Source: Pantoea sp. SOD02 (GTDB lineage: Bacteria > Pseudomonadota > Gammaproteobacteria > Enterobacterales > Enterobacteriaceae). From it: a DNA stretch of 64,000 nucleotides. A model generated the notes under the pieces. That model was not told the DNA's origin. It was given only the letters and a program-made list of their open reading frames with translations, and searched no databases. Location: NCBI RefSeq assembly GCF_024707505.1, contig NZ_CP102604.1, positions 3,038,001 through 3,102,000 of the forward strand, read 5' to 3'. The position numbers and the translations under genes are program-made. This document shows, piece by piece, positions 50,609 to 59,892 of this stretch (its first letter is position 1; each line of letters opens with the position of its first letter).

Positions 50609-50817
50609 GGTTTTTAAACCGTGCAGGTAAATCACGCGAACCCTCTGTCGCGCATACAGTGCCGCCTGTGCATGTGACTGGCGCCGGGATGGGTAAACCG
50701 CTACAGCCGCAGCGCTTTCGCGCAACGAAGCCAGCCTTAAGCCTGCAATGTGCAGGCGTCCCGCCCTCCGGTATCCGGACTGTTTCCCGTGGCGACATTT
50801 CTCCCGCCAGCTGCTGA
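50605..50817 (+). CDS. Small putative protein coupled to alpA
   Basis: A 70-codon frame starts in an ATGA overlap with alpA. The product (MRFLNRAGKSREPSVAHTV..) is basic with no recognisable domain. Frames of this kind recur after alpA in P4-like prophages, but the region also carries RNA-level regulation, so it may not be translated. Confidence 0.35.
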   Translation: MRFLNRAGKSREPSVAHTVPPVHVTGAGMGKPLQPQRFRATKPALSLQCAGVPPSGIRTVSRGDISPASC

Positions 50818-50914
50818 GGTTGCCTGATGTCACTTTTAACTGCTGCCTCCGGCTTGCGCGCCGGGGCCATTCCCTGGTACAGTAAATCCGCTGTCGCAAA
50901 ATCGGCAGCCGGGC

Positions 50915-51141
50915 GTAGGAACCCGAGTTACTCAATGGCGACACCAGACGCGCCATGCGTCTTTTTTTGTGTCCAAGCCTCAGTGCACCCATTTTTCGGG
51001 CAACGGTTCTGTATCCGTTGCGCCGTCTGCGTAATGGTGGCCCGGGCGGGGCAGCCTTCGGGCTGGCCGGTATCCATTGAGGCCGGTATTCCTACCCCCG
51101 TTCGGGCTACCACCCATGAGTGTAGGAACTCCGGTGGTAGC
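50915..51141 (+). ncRNA. P4 CI-RNA-like immunity leader
   Basis: Two GTAGGAAC words (50915 and 51122) flank a complementary TTCCTAC (51089-51095). GCTACCACC (51106) is complementary to GGTGGTAGC (51133). In phage P4 the short CI RNA pairs with such flanking sequences (seqA and seqC) to end transcription of the replication operon early, giving immunity. Position just before the kil-like gene fits. The RNA ends are not determined; the coordinates are those of the pairing words. Confidence 0.6.
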
Positions 51142-51171
51142 GATAACCGCTACTCTCTGGAGACTGCCATC

Positions 51172-51366
51172 ATGGCTACGGTCCTTAATTCCCCATACCC
51201 TCAGTTTGTTTTCATCTTTGCCGCCGTGCGCCGCTGCGAGCGCCAGCAGCATATTCATATGCTCCGCACCGTTGCCGCCGATGAGCGCGCCGCCCGCCTT
51301 TTGCTGGCCCGCGACTACGTGCTGTCCTTTGCCGCCCGCCTGCCGGTCCGGGAGGTGCGCGCATGA
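51172..51366 (+). CDS. Kil/Icd-like host cell division inhibitor
   Basis: The 64-residue protein starts at the ATG at 51172 after TGGAGA. It resembles the Icd-like small proteins of P4-type elements (ending [21 protein letters not shown]). P4 Kil blocks host division. The open frame extends to 50827, but that part runs through the immunity leader and is not credible as protein. Its stop overlaps the next start (ATGA). Confidence 0.7.
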   Translation: MATVLNSPYPQFVFIFAAVRRCERQQHIHMLRTVAADERAARLLLARDYVLSFAARLPVREVRA

Positions 51367-51587
51367 CTCACGCCACGATTTCTCACGCCGACCTGGTACG
51401 CCTTGAGCACCTGCGTAACGCCGGGCGCTTCGTCAGCGACATGACCGCCTTTCAGGAGTGCCACGAACTGCCGCAGCCCGCTCAGCGCGCGCAGCTGGCT
51501 TCGCTGGTCTTTCTCATCACCGAGCAGCTGGATGACGTGGTGACGCGCTGCCAGAACAACTGGATGAACGCGGAGGATGAATCATGA
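51363..51587 (+). CDS. Small satellite protein, unknown
   Basis: The 74-residue product ([21 protein letters not shown]..) is helical and has no recognised domain. It overlaps both neighbours as ATGA and is part of one polycistronic unit leading to the primase gene. Confidence 0.7.
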   Translation: MTHATISHADLVRLEHLRNAGRFVSDMTAFQECHELPQPAQRAQLASLVFLITEQLDDVVTRCQNNWMNAEDES

Positions 51588-51907
51588 AAGACCGCACCCT
51601 TTCGCCTGAACTGCGCGCCGCGCTTTCTCGCCGCGCCGTCGCCTGCGCGTGGCTGACCGTCTGCCGCGAGCAGCAGCGCTACCCCGGCCTGACGCTGGCG
51701 CGCCTTGAGCACATTATCGAAACCGAGCTGGAGGGCTTTTACCTGCGCCAGCACGGACGCCTGCGCGGTCAGGAAATTGCCTGCGCGCTGCTGGACGACC
51801 TGCTGTCCACCGGGCCGCTGAAGTCGGCCCCGCGCTTGAGCTTTCTCGGCCAGGTAATGATGGATGAACTCTGCGGGCGCATGACAGACGCCCCGGTGCT
51901 GCACTGA
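51584..51907 (+). CDS. DUF5375-like small protein upstream of primase
   Basis: The 107-residue product ([21 protein letters not shown] .. FYLRQHG .. [11 protein letters not shown]) resembles DUF5375 proteins of P4-like elements. Its place just before the primase is that of P4 Cnr, the copy-number regulator of 106 residues, but I cannot show homology to Cnr. Confidence 0.72.
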   Translation: MKDRTLSPELRAALSRRAVACAWLTVCREQQRYPGLTLARLEHIIETELEGFYLRQHGRLRGQEIACALLDDLLSTGPLKSAPRLSFLGQVMMDELCGRMTDAPVLH

Positions 51908-51921
51908 GGGAGAACAGAACG

Positions 51922-54246
51922 ATGAAAATGACCGTATCAGAGGCGGCCACCGCTGCGCGGGGCCACTGGCCCCGCATTCTGCCCGCGCTGGGCGTGAAGG
52001 TAATCAAAAACCGCCACATGCCGTGCCCGGTCTGTCAGGGAACGGACCGCTTTCGCTTCGACGATAAGGACGGGCGCGGCACGTGGATTTGTAATCAGTG
52101 CGGAGCCGGTGACGGCATGGACCTGGTGAAAAAGGCGCTCAGCATTACGTTCAGAGAGGCCGCCGCGCGCGTAAACGACCTGACCGGCAACCTGCCGCCG
52201 GTAGCGGCCGATATTATTACGGGTGCCGGTCCCGAAACGGACGACACATCTCGCGCCGCAGCATCTGAACTGGCGCAGCAGCTGGTCAGCACGGCAAAGG
52301 AAACGGCGGGCAACGCTTATCTTTCCCAGAAGGGGCTGCCAGAGCAGGCGTGCCTTACGCTTTCGAAGGCGCATAAGGTGGCGTTAACGACCTACCGCAC
52401 CGGCGATTTAGTTGTGCCCCTGCACGACATGAGCGGTCAGCTGGTTAACGTGCAGCTCATCAATGCCAGCGGAGAGAAGCGCACGCTCAAAGGCGGCCAG
52501 GTGAAAGGCGCCTGCCACGTCCTCAGCAGCGCTAAGCCGGCAAAGCGCATCTGGCTTGCAGAGGGCTACGCGACCGGCCTGACGGTGCACAACCTGACCG
52601 GTGATGAGGTGTGGGTTGCGCTCTCATCGGGCAACCTCCTTTCTCTGGCTGGCCTTGCCCGTGAAAAGCACGCCACGCTGCCGCTGATGATTGCCGCCGA
52701 CCGCGACCTTAACGGCAACGGTCAGGACAAGGCGAAGAAGGCCGCTGATGTCAGTAACGCCGTCGTCGCGCTACCGCCCGTGTTCGGCGACTGGAACGAC
52801 GCCTTTTTGCAGCACGGCGACGTCCCGACAAAGCAGGCGCTTACTGAGGCTGCTGCGCCCGCCACCGCCAGCCCGTTTGACGTGATGAGTGAGGCGGAGT
52901 TTTCGGCGATGAGCGCCAGCGAAAAAGCGGAGCGCGTTGCTGAGCATTACCGCAACGCGCTGGCGGTGGATGCCAGCGGTGAAATCCTGTCACGCTACAA
53001 GGCGGGCGCGTGGAAGGTCATTTCAGGTAAGCAGTTTGAGCGCGACGTGGCGAAGCTGTTCCAGCGGCTGCGCGCGCCGTTCTCGGCGGGCAAAATTTCA
53101 GGCGTGGTGGATACGCTGAAGCTGATGCTGCCGCAGCAGTCCGACCCGGCGCGCCGCCTGATAGGCTTTCGTAACGGCGTGCTGGACACGCGCACCGGCA
53201 GTTTCAGCCCGCACAGCAAACGCTTCTGGCTGCGCACGGTCAGCGAGGTGGACTTTACCCCACCGGTTAAGGGCGAGACGCTGGCGACCCATGCGCCGCA
53301 CTTCTGGCAGTGGCTGGACCGCGCCGCGGGATGCGACGCGGCAAAGCGCGATATTATTCTCGCCGCGTTGTTTATGGTGCTGGCGAACCGCTACGACTGG
53401 CAGCTGTTTCTGGAGGTCACGGGCCCCGGCGGCAGCGGCAAAAGCATCATGGCCGAAATCGCGACCATGCTGGCCGGATCGGACAACACCACCTCCGCGA
53501 CCATAGAGACGCTGGAGTCATCGCGCGAGCGCGCGGCGGTAATTGGCTACTCGCTGATAATTCTGCCCGACCAGGAGAAGTGGAGCGGCGACGGCGCGGG
53601 CATCAAGGCGATTACCGGCGGCGACGCGGTATCCGTGGACCCAAAATACCGCGATGCCTACTCAACGCACATTCCGGCGGTGATACTGGCGGTAAACAAC
53701 AATCCGATGCGCTTCACCGACCGCAGCGGCGGCGTGTCGCGCCGCCGGGTCATCCTGCACTTCCCGGAAATCATCCCGGCAAACGAGCGCGACCCGCAGC
53801 TGAAGGAAAAAATCAGCGGCGAGCTGGCCGTTATCGTCCGCCAGCTGATGCAGCAGTTCAGCCAGCCGCAGGACGCAAGGGCGTTGCTTCAGTCGCAGCA
53901 AAACTCCGATGAGGCGATGCGCATCAAGCGCGACGCGGATCCGATGGTGGACTTCTGCGGTTATCTGCTCACCACGCCGGAACCTACTTCGCTTTATATG
54001 GGAAACGCCAGCATCAGGCCGCTTCAGCCGAGGCGTTATCTTTACCATGCTTATCTGGCTTACATGGAGGCGAACGGCTACAGGAATCCACTCAGCATGA
54101 AGATGTTCAGTCTGTCGCTGGAGAGCATTATGCGCGAATACGGGCATCATTATCTGAAGCGGCGCACGAAGCTGGGGATGCAGACCAATCTTGATCTGAC
54201 TGAGGAAAGCAGTTCTGACTGGCTGCCCAAGTGTGATGCCACCTGA
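51922..54246 (+). CDS. P4 alpha-type primase-helicase
   Basis: This 774-residue replication protein (P4 alpha 777) has three parts. A zinc ribbon (C35, C38, C57, C60) is followed by a TOPRIM-like primase core (WLAEGYATGLTVHNLTG .. IAADRDLNGNGQDKA). A superfamily 3 helicase domain has Walker A GPGGSGKS with K507, and downstream VILAVNNNPMRF. The P4 protein primes, unwinds and binds the iterons. AGGGAG precedes the ATG. The gene is intact and its codon use is more GC-rich than the int-side genes. Confidence 0.93.
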   Translation: MKMTVSEAATAARGHWPRILPALGVKVIKNRHMPCPVCQGTDRFRFDDKDGRGTWICNQCGAGDGMDLVKKALSITFREAAARVNDLTGNLPPVAADIITGAGPETDDTSRAAASELAQQLVSTAKETAGNAYLSQKGLPEQACLTLSKAHKVALTTYRTGDLVVPLHDMSGQLVNVQLINASGEKRTLKGGQVKGACHVLSSAKPAKRIWLAEGYATGLTVHNLTGDEVWVALSSGNLLSLAGLAREKHATLPLMIAADRDLNGNGQDKAKKAADVSNAVVALPPVFGDWNDAFLQHGDVPTKQALTEAAAPATASPFDVMSEAEFSAMSASEKAERVAEHYRNALAVDASGEILSRYKAGAWKVISGKQFERDVAKLFQRLRAPFSAGKISGVVDTLKLMLPQQSDPARRLIGFRNGVLDTRTGSFSPHSKRFWLRTVSEVDFTPPVKGETLATHAPHFWQWLDRAAGCDAAKRDIILAALFMVLANRYDWQLFLEVTGPGGSGKSIMAEIATMLAGSDNTTSATIETLESSRERAAVIGYSLIILPDQEKWSGDGAGIKAITGGDAVSVDPKYRDAYSTHIPAVILAVNNNPMRFTDRSGGVSRRRVILHFPEIIPANERDPQLKEKISGELAVIVRQLMQQFSQPQDARALLQSQQNSDEAMRIKRDADPMVDFCGYLLTTPEPTSLYMGNASIRPLQPRRYLYHAYLAYMEANGYRNPLSMKMFSLSLESIMREYGHHYLKRRTKLGMQTNLDLTEESSSDWLPKCDAT

Positions 54247-54260
54247 AACTCATAATATTT

Positions 54261-54285
54261 AGAACCGGCGAAAGCCGGTTTTTTT
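54261..54285 (+). terminator. Terminator of the primase operon
   Basis: AACCGGC and GCCGGTT with a GAAA tetraloop are followed by TTTTT. It closes the satellite replication operon. Confidence 0.88.
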
Positions 54286-54382
54286 GCGCTCGTTATAGGC
54301 GTTAAATTCATCCAGATGCATATAAAAAACACATTCTCTGTTATGCAAGAAAATTTCGCTTGCCACATCTTAAATTAATCGA

Positions 54383-54396
54383 GTCTGCTATGAGCG
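54383..54396 (+). repeat. GTCYGCTATGAGCG repeat, copy 1
   Basis: GTCTGCTATGAGCG occurs here, 112 bases before the OLD nuclease gene. Further copies are at 58735 and 62544. The remainder of 54,286-54,508 shows no gene and should hold the promoter of the nuclease-helicase pair. Confidence 0.7.
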
Positions 54397-54508
54397 GGGT
54401 GCGTACATTTAGAGCAGTGCCTCCATTTTAATCTCTTTTGATTGCTATAGGCGACAAGATATATTACTGATGGCAAATTGATATTACTTAGGCTTTCAAG
54501 GACGGCCC

Positions 54509-56803
54509 ATGTACATCCAGCACATAGAGATATCTAATTTCCGAAAGCTACTTTCTGTGCGAATTGATTTCGCTAACGAGACCACGCTGCTTGTAGGTGC
54601 AAACAACAGCGGCAAATCCTCTGCCATGCTGGCACTACGGAGATTTTTGGTTTCTAAGGCTTCAGCTTTTCGGCTCCAGGATCTGACTCTTTGTCATCTC
54701 GCCAAGCTGGATGAGATTGGTAAAGTGTGGGAGAACGCGCCGGAAAACTATGAAATCCCTACAGCCAAGGACTGGGCTGACTGGCTCCCTAGTCTGGATA
54801 TCTGGGTGTCGGCAGATCAAGGGGAGTTTCATTACATCCGGGATCTCATACCCAACTTTGCGTGGCGCGGGGGGCTAGTGGGAATGCGTTTTCTGCTTGA
54901 ACCTGATGATATGAATACGCTGTACACTGACTATCGTAAGGAGCGCACGAGGGTTGTAGAGCTTGAGGATGCTCTAGAGATGGAAGAAACACCCGGTAGG
55001 CCGCTGAAGCTATGGCCGCAGAGCCTACATGATTACCTGACCCGTCGGCTGGGAGATAAATTCAAAATACGTTGGTACCGCCTAGATCCGCAACAACTTA
55101 AAAAGCCTAACAAGTCGACTAGAATGGCGCAAATGCAGCAATTGAGCCCTACTGCCCATCCCTTGGAAAGCAATCCTCTCAGTGGATTAATTCGAGTACA
55201 TGAAATCAATGCACAGCGGGGATTCGGCGACCATTCTGACGACAAACAGGGAGATTACATTAGACCCAGCGGCGCTCAAAAACTCTCGGAACAACTCAGA
55301 TCTTATTACTCCCGACACCTTGACCCAGGTGACAGCCCAGATGTCTCAGACCTCGAAGCGTTGCGGGCGATAGAAGCAGCTCAATCGGCATTCGATACGA
55401 GGCTTAGTAGCAGCTTCGAACCTGCTATTAGAGAGGTTGAGGGATTGGGCTACCCAGGCCGTAATGACCCACGCATTAAAGTCGCAAGTCGCCTAGCAAC
55501 AACCGACGGCATGAACCATGAAGCGGCCGTCCTTTTTGAGTTGGATTCAATCCAGGGTGCCCCTGGATCCCCTCCTCTTCATTTACCAGAGACCGCTAAC
55601 GGGTTAGGATATCAAAACCTGATATCTATGATTTTCCGGCTGATGGGCTTCAGGGACGAGTGGCTGAGAAAAACCAGAGCAGCCAGCACGGAAGTAATAG
55701 ACCGCGTCGAGCCCATCCACCTAGTGCTCATTGAAGAACCTGAAGCCCACCTTCATGTTCAAGTGCAGCAAGTGTTCGTGCGGCACGCTTACCAAGTTCT
55801 ATGTCGAGACGCTTTGCTTGAACGCTACCCAAATCTGAAGACTCAGCTTTTGGTGAGCACTCACTCCAGCCATGTAACACATGAAGTGGAGTACCAGAAT
55901 CTTAGGTATTTCAGGCGACTTCCAGCCGGGATGTATGATATCGGTGTACCGGTGTCGACGGTCTCTAATCTCTCTAACGTGTTCGGTGAAGGAACAAAGA
56001 CGAAGGAGTTCGTTACCAGGTATCTGCGGGCACAGCATGCAGATATATTCTTCGCCGATGCCGTCATATTGGTAGAGGGTTCAGCAGAGCGAATGATGCT
56101 GCCGCATTTTTTGCGAAATAAGTTTCCATTCCTTGACCGCTGCTACATCACAACCCTCGATATCGGTGGCAGTCACGCACACCGATTAAGGCCTTTAATT
56201 GACGCCCTTGGCATCCTCACCCTGGTTATTACAGACCTTGATGCAGGGCTTAATAAAGCTGCAAAACCGGTGCAAAGAAACTCAGATCAGATTACGAACA
56301 ATCCGACATTGCGGAGCTGGATGAAACTGATGCATCTGGGCAGCACAGTGAATGAACTGCTTGAGTTACCAGCGAACCAAAAAGAGCACAAAATCGACGA
56401 CCTGTACTCTGTACGCATAGCCTATCAAACTCCTATTTCAACCCATCTGCCCGCTACTGGTGAAGAAATACAAGCTCTTCCAAATACCTTTGAAGACAGC
56501 TTTGTGCTTAGCAACGCTTGTTACTTTGCGGAAAAGACAAATGGTACTGGTCTGATGAAGGCTTTCGTAAAAGTTTTGAATGAGGCGCAAACATCAGAAG
56601 CCGTCGGAGAAGGTTTTTTCAAAGAATTACGCGAAGGAAAGAAAGCAGAGTTTGTGTTGCTTGTTTTGGGCGACAAAGATTTTCCCAGCCTCAAAATCCC
56701 TGAATACATCATCGAAGGCCTCAACTGGCTTGAGTCCAAATTGCGAAGCAAGCAAAAAGAGCTTCTGGTAATTCCGCCCGAGGGCGCGGAGGTGACGTCA
56801 TGA
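54509..56803 (+). CDS. OLD-family ATP-dependent nuclease (GajA-like)
   Basis: The 764-residue protein has an ABC-type ATPase followed by a TOPRIM nuclease domain. Walker A is VGANNSGKSS (K36) and Walker B is LVLIEEPEAHLH (E409/E410). The TOPRIM acidic residues are E523 in ILVEGSAER and D576/D578 in ITDLDAGL. Class 2 OLD nucleases stand beside a UvrD-like helicase, and the Gabija anti-phage system has this two-gene form. It is about 190 residues longer than Bacillus cereus GajA (578), mostly between the ATPase motifs. AAGGA precedes the ATG. The overlap with the next gene is ATGA. Confidence 0.85.
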   Translation: MYIQHIEISNFRKLLSVRIDFANETTLLVGANNSGKSSAMLALRRFLVSKASAFRLQDLTLCHLAKLDEIGKVWENAPENYEIPTAKDWADWLPSLDIWVSADQGEFHYIRDLIPNFAWRGGLVGMRFLLEPDDMNTLYTDYRKERTRVVELEDALEMEETPGRPLKLWPQSLHDYLTRRLGDKFKIRWYRLDPQQLKKPNKSTRMAQMQQLSPTAHPLESNPLSGLIRVHEINAQRGFGDHSDDKQGDYIRPSGAQKLSEQLRSYYSRHLDPGDSPDVSDLEALRAIEAAQSAFDTRLSSSFEPAIREVEGLGYPGRNDPRIKVASRLATTDGMNHEAAVLFELDSIQGAPGSPPLHLPETANGLGYQNLISMIFRLMGFRDEWLRKTRAASTEVIDRVEPIHLVLIEEPEAHLHVQVQQVFVRHAYQVLCRDALLERYPNLKTQLLVSTHSSHVTHEVEYQNLRYFRRLPAGMYDIGVPVSTVSNLSNVFGEGTKTKEFVTRYLRAQHADIFFADAVILVEGSAERMMLPHFLRNKFPFLDRCYITTLDIGGSHAHRLRPLIDALGILTLVITDLDAGLNKAAKPVQRNSDQITNNPTLRSWMKLMHLGSTVNELLELPANQKEHKIDDLYSVRIAYQTPISTHLPATGEEIQALPNTFEDSFVLSNACYFAEKTNGTGLMKAFVKVLNEAQTSEAVGEGFFKELREGKKAEFVLLVLGDKDFPSLKIPEYIIEGLNWLESKLRSKQKELLVIPPEGAEVTS

Positions 56804-58647
56804 GCGAAGCAGTTGTCGCAGATGCCGACACAATTATGCAGGCTTGTCTGAATCTGGCAGATCCGAAGAGTTTTTTTCTTTACGCAGGAGCGGGCTCAGG
56901 AAAAACCCACTCACTCGTCGAGGCTATCCGCGAACTCAAAAGCCGCGAGCGAGAACGCCTGACATTCGAGGGGAGGCGCATTGCGGTGATTACCTATACA
57001 AACGCAGCATGCGAGGAGATTCTTCGAAGGCTAGAGTTTGATCCACTCGTGGAAGTCTCAACCATTCACGCGTTCGCATGGCGCCTAATCCAAGGATTCG
57101 ACAACGAGATCAGAGAGTGGCTAAGGATCAAACTTGCCCAGGACATTGAGAAGATCGAGGGCGAGCTAGCACGCTCGAGAGGCGACAATAAAACATCTCG
57201 AGCAAACCGACGGAAGCTACGAAGCAAAATACGCAGACTTGAGACTCTCGACGAGATTACTAAGTTCATCTATAGCCCTACAAGTAACAACAAAGAACGA
57301 CAAGCACTTAATCACGATGAGGTCATCAAGTTGACCGCAGCATTCGCTCCTAAGCGCCCTTTGTTGGATGTTCTAGTAGACCTCTACCCAGTTGTATTGA
57401 TTGACGAAAGCCAAGACACCCACGCGCCATTAATGGAGGCTTTTCTGAAAGTCCAGCAATTGGCGCAGACACGCTTCTGCCTTGGGCTACTAGGCGACAC
57501 CATGCAACAAATTTACAGCCACGGGGTAACGCATCTTGATAAAGCGATACCGGGTGACTGGCGGAAACCTGAAAAGGTCGTTAATCGCCGCTGTCCTCGT
57601 AGAGTGGTAGACCTTATCAACGTGATTCGAAGCACCGTAGACAATCATCAGCAGACCCCAAAGCCTGATGCCATTCAAGGTGTAGTGCGCATGTACTGCA
57701 TTAGTCAAAACCAAGAACAGGCACCAAATCTTGAAGAAGGCATCGCTCATTCAATGGCTGCAATCACCGACGACGGAGAATGGGCTACCGGCCCTAAAGG
57801 CCGAAAGACATTGATTCTCGAACATAAGATGGCTGGACGGCGGATGGGGTTCGAAAAGCTGTTTACGCCCCTCTACGCAGTTGAGCACCTTCAAACAGGC
57901 TTGTTGGATGGAACCCTGACCGCACTTCGCGTTTTCAGCGAAGGCGTTCTTCCTATCCTTACCGCAAAGGACGATCACTTCCTTCTGCTTGAAGCAGTAC
58001 GATCTCGTTCCTCCTTGCTCAGCAAGGACGCTATGCAGTCAACAGTGGATCAATCGGCCCACATGCAGCGTATAGAGGACGCGACGCACGCCCTGCTCTC
58101 TCTTTTCGAAAGAAACGATCCAACACTGAGCGAAGTTGCAACGCTTCTGTTGCAAACTCAACTGCTTGATGTACCAGAAAATTTGGTTGAGGCAATGGTG
58201 TTTGAATCTTCTGGAGAAGCGCCCGATCCTGAAGATACGAACGCGATAACCAATTATGCCTATCAGCTATTTCTTGAGCGCCCATTTTCGGAGCTGGCAG
58301 CTTTTACAACTTATACAGATGGCCTTTCACCCTATGGTACGCACCAAGGCGTAAAGGGACTCGAGTTCCCTCGAGTTATGGTTGTCATCAACGATGATGA
58401 GGCAGACGGCTTTTTGTTCAGCTACGACAAATTGCTGGGTGTGAAAGAACCAACAAAAACTGATCAAAACAATGAGCGTGATGGCAAGGACCACGCACTG
58501 GCTCGTACTCGCAGGCTTCTCTACGTAACGTGTAGTCGTGCTGAAAATAGCTTAGCGATTGTCGTATACACACCTCAGCCGGCACTGGTCAAGCGAAACG
58601 TTGTTGCTGCTGGCTGGCTCCAAGAGAGCGAGATCGAAATCCTATGA
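56800..58647 (+). CDS. UvrD/Rep-like superfamily 1 helicase (GajB-like)
   Basis: The 615-residue helicase has motif I YAGAGSGKTHS (K35), Ia TYTNAACEEI, II LIDESQD (D202-D206), III LLGDTMQQIY, V THQGVKGLEFPRVMVV and VI LLYVTCSRAENS. The start overlaps the nuclease stop by 4 bases, so the two are translationally coupled in fixed ratio. In Gabija GajB senses DNA ends and activates the GajA nuclease. It is longer than B. cereus GajB (494) and carries a charged coiled segment at about 115-150. Confidence 0.87.
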   Translation: MSEAVVADADTIMQACLNLADPKSFFLYAGAGSGKTHSLVEAIRELKSRERERLTFEGRRIAVITYTNAACEEILRRLEFDPLVEVSTIHAFAWRLIQGFDNEIREWLRIKLAQDIEKIEGELARSRGDNKTSRANRRKLRSKIRRLETLDEITKFIYSPTSNNKERQALNHDEVIKLTAAFAPKRPLLDVLVDLYPVVLIDESQDTHAPLMEAFLKVQQLAQTRFCLGLLGDTMQQIYSHGVTHLDKAIPGDWRKPEKVVNRRCPRRVVDLINVIRSTVDNHQQTPKPDAIQGVVRMYCISQNQEQAPNLEEGIAHSMAAITDDGEWATGPKGRKTLILEHKMAGRRMGFEKLFTPLYAVEHLQTGLLDGTLTALRVFSEGVLPILTAKDDHFLLLEAVRSRSSLLSKDAMQSTVDQSAHMQRIEDATHALLSLFERNDPTLSEVATLLLQTQLLDVPENLVEAMVFESSGEAPDPEDTNAITNYAYQLFLERPFSELAAFTTYTDGLSPYGTHQGVKGLEFPRVMVVINDDEADGFLFSYDKLLGVKEPTKTDQNNERDGKDHALARTRRLLYVTCSRAENSLAIVVYTPQPALVKRNVVAAGWLQESEIEIL

Positions 58648-59088
58648 AGTTTATTCTTGGTCTGATTAGCTCCTGACTTTGAAGATGTTGCAAACGTACG
58701 CTTCTGGCATAGAGCGACATGCGCGCTTGGCAAGGTCTGCTATGAGCGAATAACGGACATATCATGTACAGATACTGGTGGTTTTAAAATTACGCAATCA
58801 TGCAAGATGATTAATTCCGATCTGACTGACTTTGTCACTAGACATTCTTTCCGAATATGCTCTTTCGTCCATATAGAAAAGCACGATTTATACGATGCGA
58901 AAGCTATCAACACTGTAGAGACCGGCACAGGGGGGGCCAAGTGTGTTTTTTCACAGAAGTGGGAGGATAAAGGCGGGATTACTGGACAGAATGACTGTAG
59001 TGTCCAGTGCAAAGGAGCGAGAGCTGATTATGGTATGATTTCGCTTATCCCCTGCGTTTATGGCAGACACAACAGCCCGGATGGCAAC
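58648..59088. other. Spacer with repeat copies between the helicase and nuclease genes
   Basis: I see no gene; the open frame that runs through 58807-59088 is an upstream extension of the next gene. The spacer holds copy 2 of GTCYGCTATGAGCG (58735-58748). At 58981-59008 is a hairpin element that starts ACTGGACAGAATGAC and ends TGTCCAGT. A TATGAT at 59034 could be the -10 of the next gene. Confidence 0.6.
58981..59008 (+). repeat. TGGACAGAAT hairpin element, copy 0
   Basis: ACTGGACA and TGTCCAGT form an eight-base stem around a 12-base loop. It shares ACTGGACAGAAT with the three longer elements that follow the next genes, but lacks their TGCCAGCA part. Confidence 0.7.
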
Positions 59089-59877
59089 ATGACAACAACG
59101 AGTTTAGTTGAGAGATTTAAAGCACTGGATGAAGATTATCACGCAGTCGTTTCAACAAAAAAAAGAATTATAGATGCTTCAGGAGGAGACGATGAATATG
59201 TCGATTCGGCCAAAAGTAATAAGTGGATTGCAAGAGTTAAAAAATTGCTTGAGGACAGCTATGGAAAGGAATCTGATTATTATATAGATTTCAATAATAC
59301 TGCAAAGGTGAAATGGTTTACTAATTATGGAAAATTAGTAAACCATTACAAACCTCTCTTTGATGCAGCCAAAGATGATTTAGAAAATTTACCTGCGACC
59401 AGTATTAATAAAGCGGAAAATACATCGCTGGAATGGGTTATCGGGATTCTTGAGCGATTCCCTGCGTTCTGCCGTCAGTTAAAAAAACGGCACAACGACA
59501 GGGCAGCGTTTGAAATTAACGACGAGTATGACGTACAGGATCTGGTTCATGCCCTTCTGATGCTGCATTTTGATGATATCAGGGATGAAGAGCCTTCACC
59601 CAGCCATGCCGGTGCGTCGTCCAGGCAGGACTTTCTTCTGAAGGCGGAGAAAATAGTCATAGAGGTGAAAAAAACCCGAAAGAATCTGGGCGCGCGTCAA
59701 ATCGGCGAGGAGCTGATTACAGATATGGCACGCTACCGTGCACATCCTGAATGCGAGACGCTTATCTGTTTCGTGTATGATCCTGAAGAGTGGGTTAAAA
59801 ACCCGAAAGGCGTCATAAGCGATCTGGAGGGGGATGATAAAGAAGGAAAGACCAGAGTCGTGATAGCCCAGTTCTGA
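59089..59877 (+). CDS. PD-(D/E)XK-superfamily nuclease-domain protein
   Basis: I place the start at the ATG at 59089 (MTTTSLVERFKALDED), giving 262 residues. The C-terminal third carries SRQDFLLKAEKIVIEVKKTR, with D181 and E192-x-K194 in the D...(D/E)xK arrangement. ELITDMARYRAHPECETLICFVYDP, usual in this nuclease group, follows. The N-terminal half is helical and unrecognised, and may sense a trigger or bind a partner. It stands alone between repeat elements. Members of this group are common in defence islands but most lack an assigned function. Confidence 0.8.
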   Translation: MTTTSLVERFKALDEDYHAVVSTKKRIIDASGGDDEYVDSAKSNKWIARVKKLLEDSYGKESDYYIDFNNTAKVKWFTNYGKLVNHYKPLFDAAKDDLENLPATSINKAENTSLEWVIGILERFPAFCRQLKKRHNDRAAFEINDEYDVQDLVHALLMLHFDDIRDEEPSPSHAGASSRQDFLLKAEKIVIEVKKTRKNLGARQIGEELITDMARYRAHPECETLICFVYDPEEWVKNPKGVISDLEGDDKEGKTRVVIAQF

Positions 59878-59892
59878 GGCTCACTATTGCAT

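Noticed and set aside
50827-51171. N-terminal extension of the Kil/Icd-like gene
   Set aside because: It crosses the RNA immunity leader, whose complementary words explain the conservation better. The ATG at 51172 has a ribosome-binding site.
58807-59088. N-terminal extension of the PD-(D/E)XK gene
   Set aside because: It translates through a hairpin repeat and a probable promoter; the ATG at 59089 is a better start.
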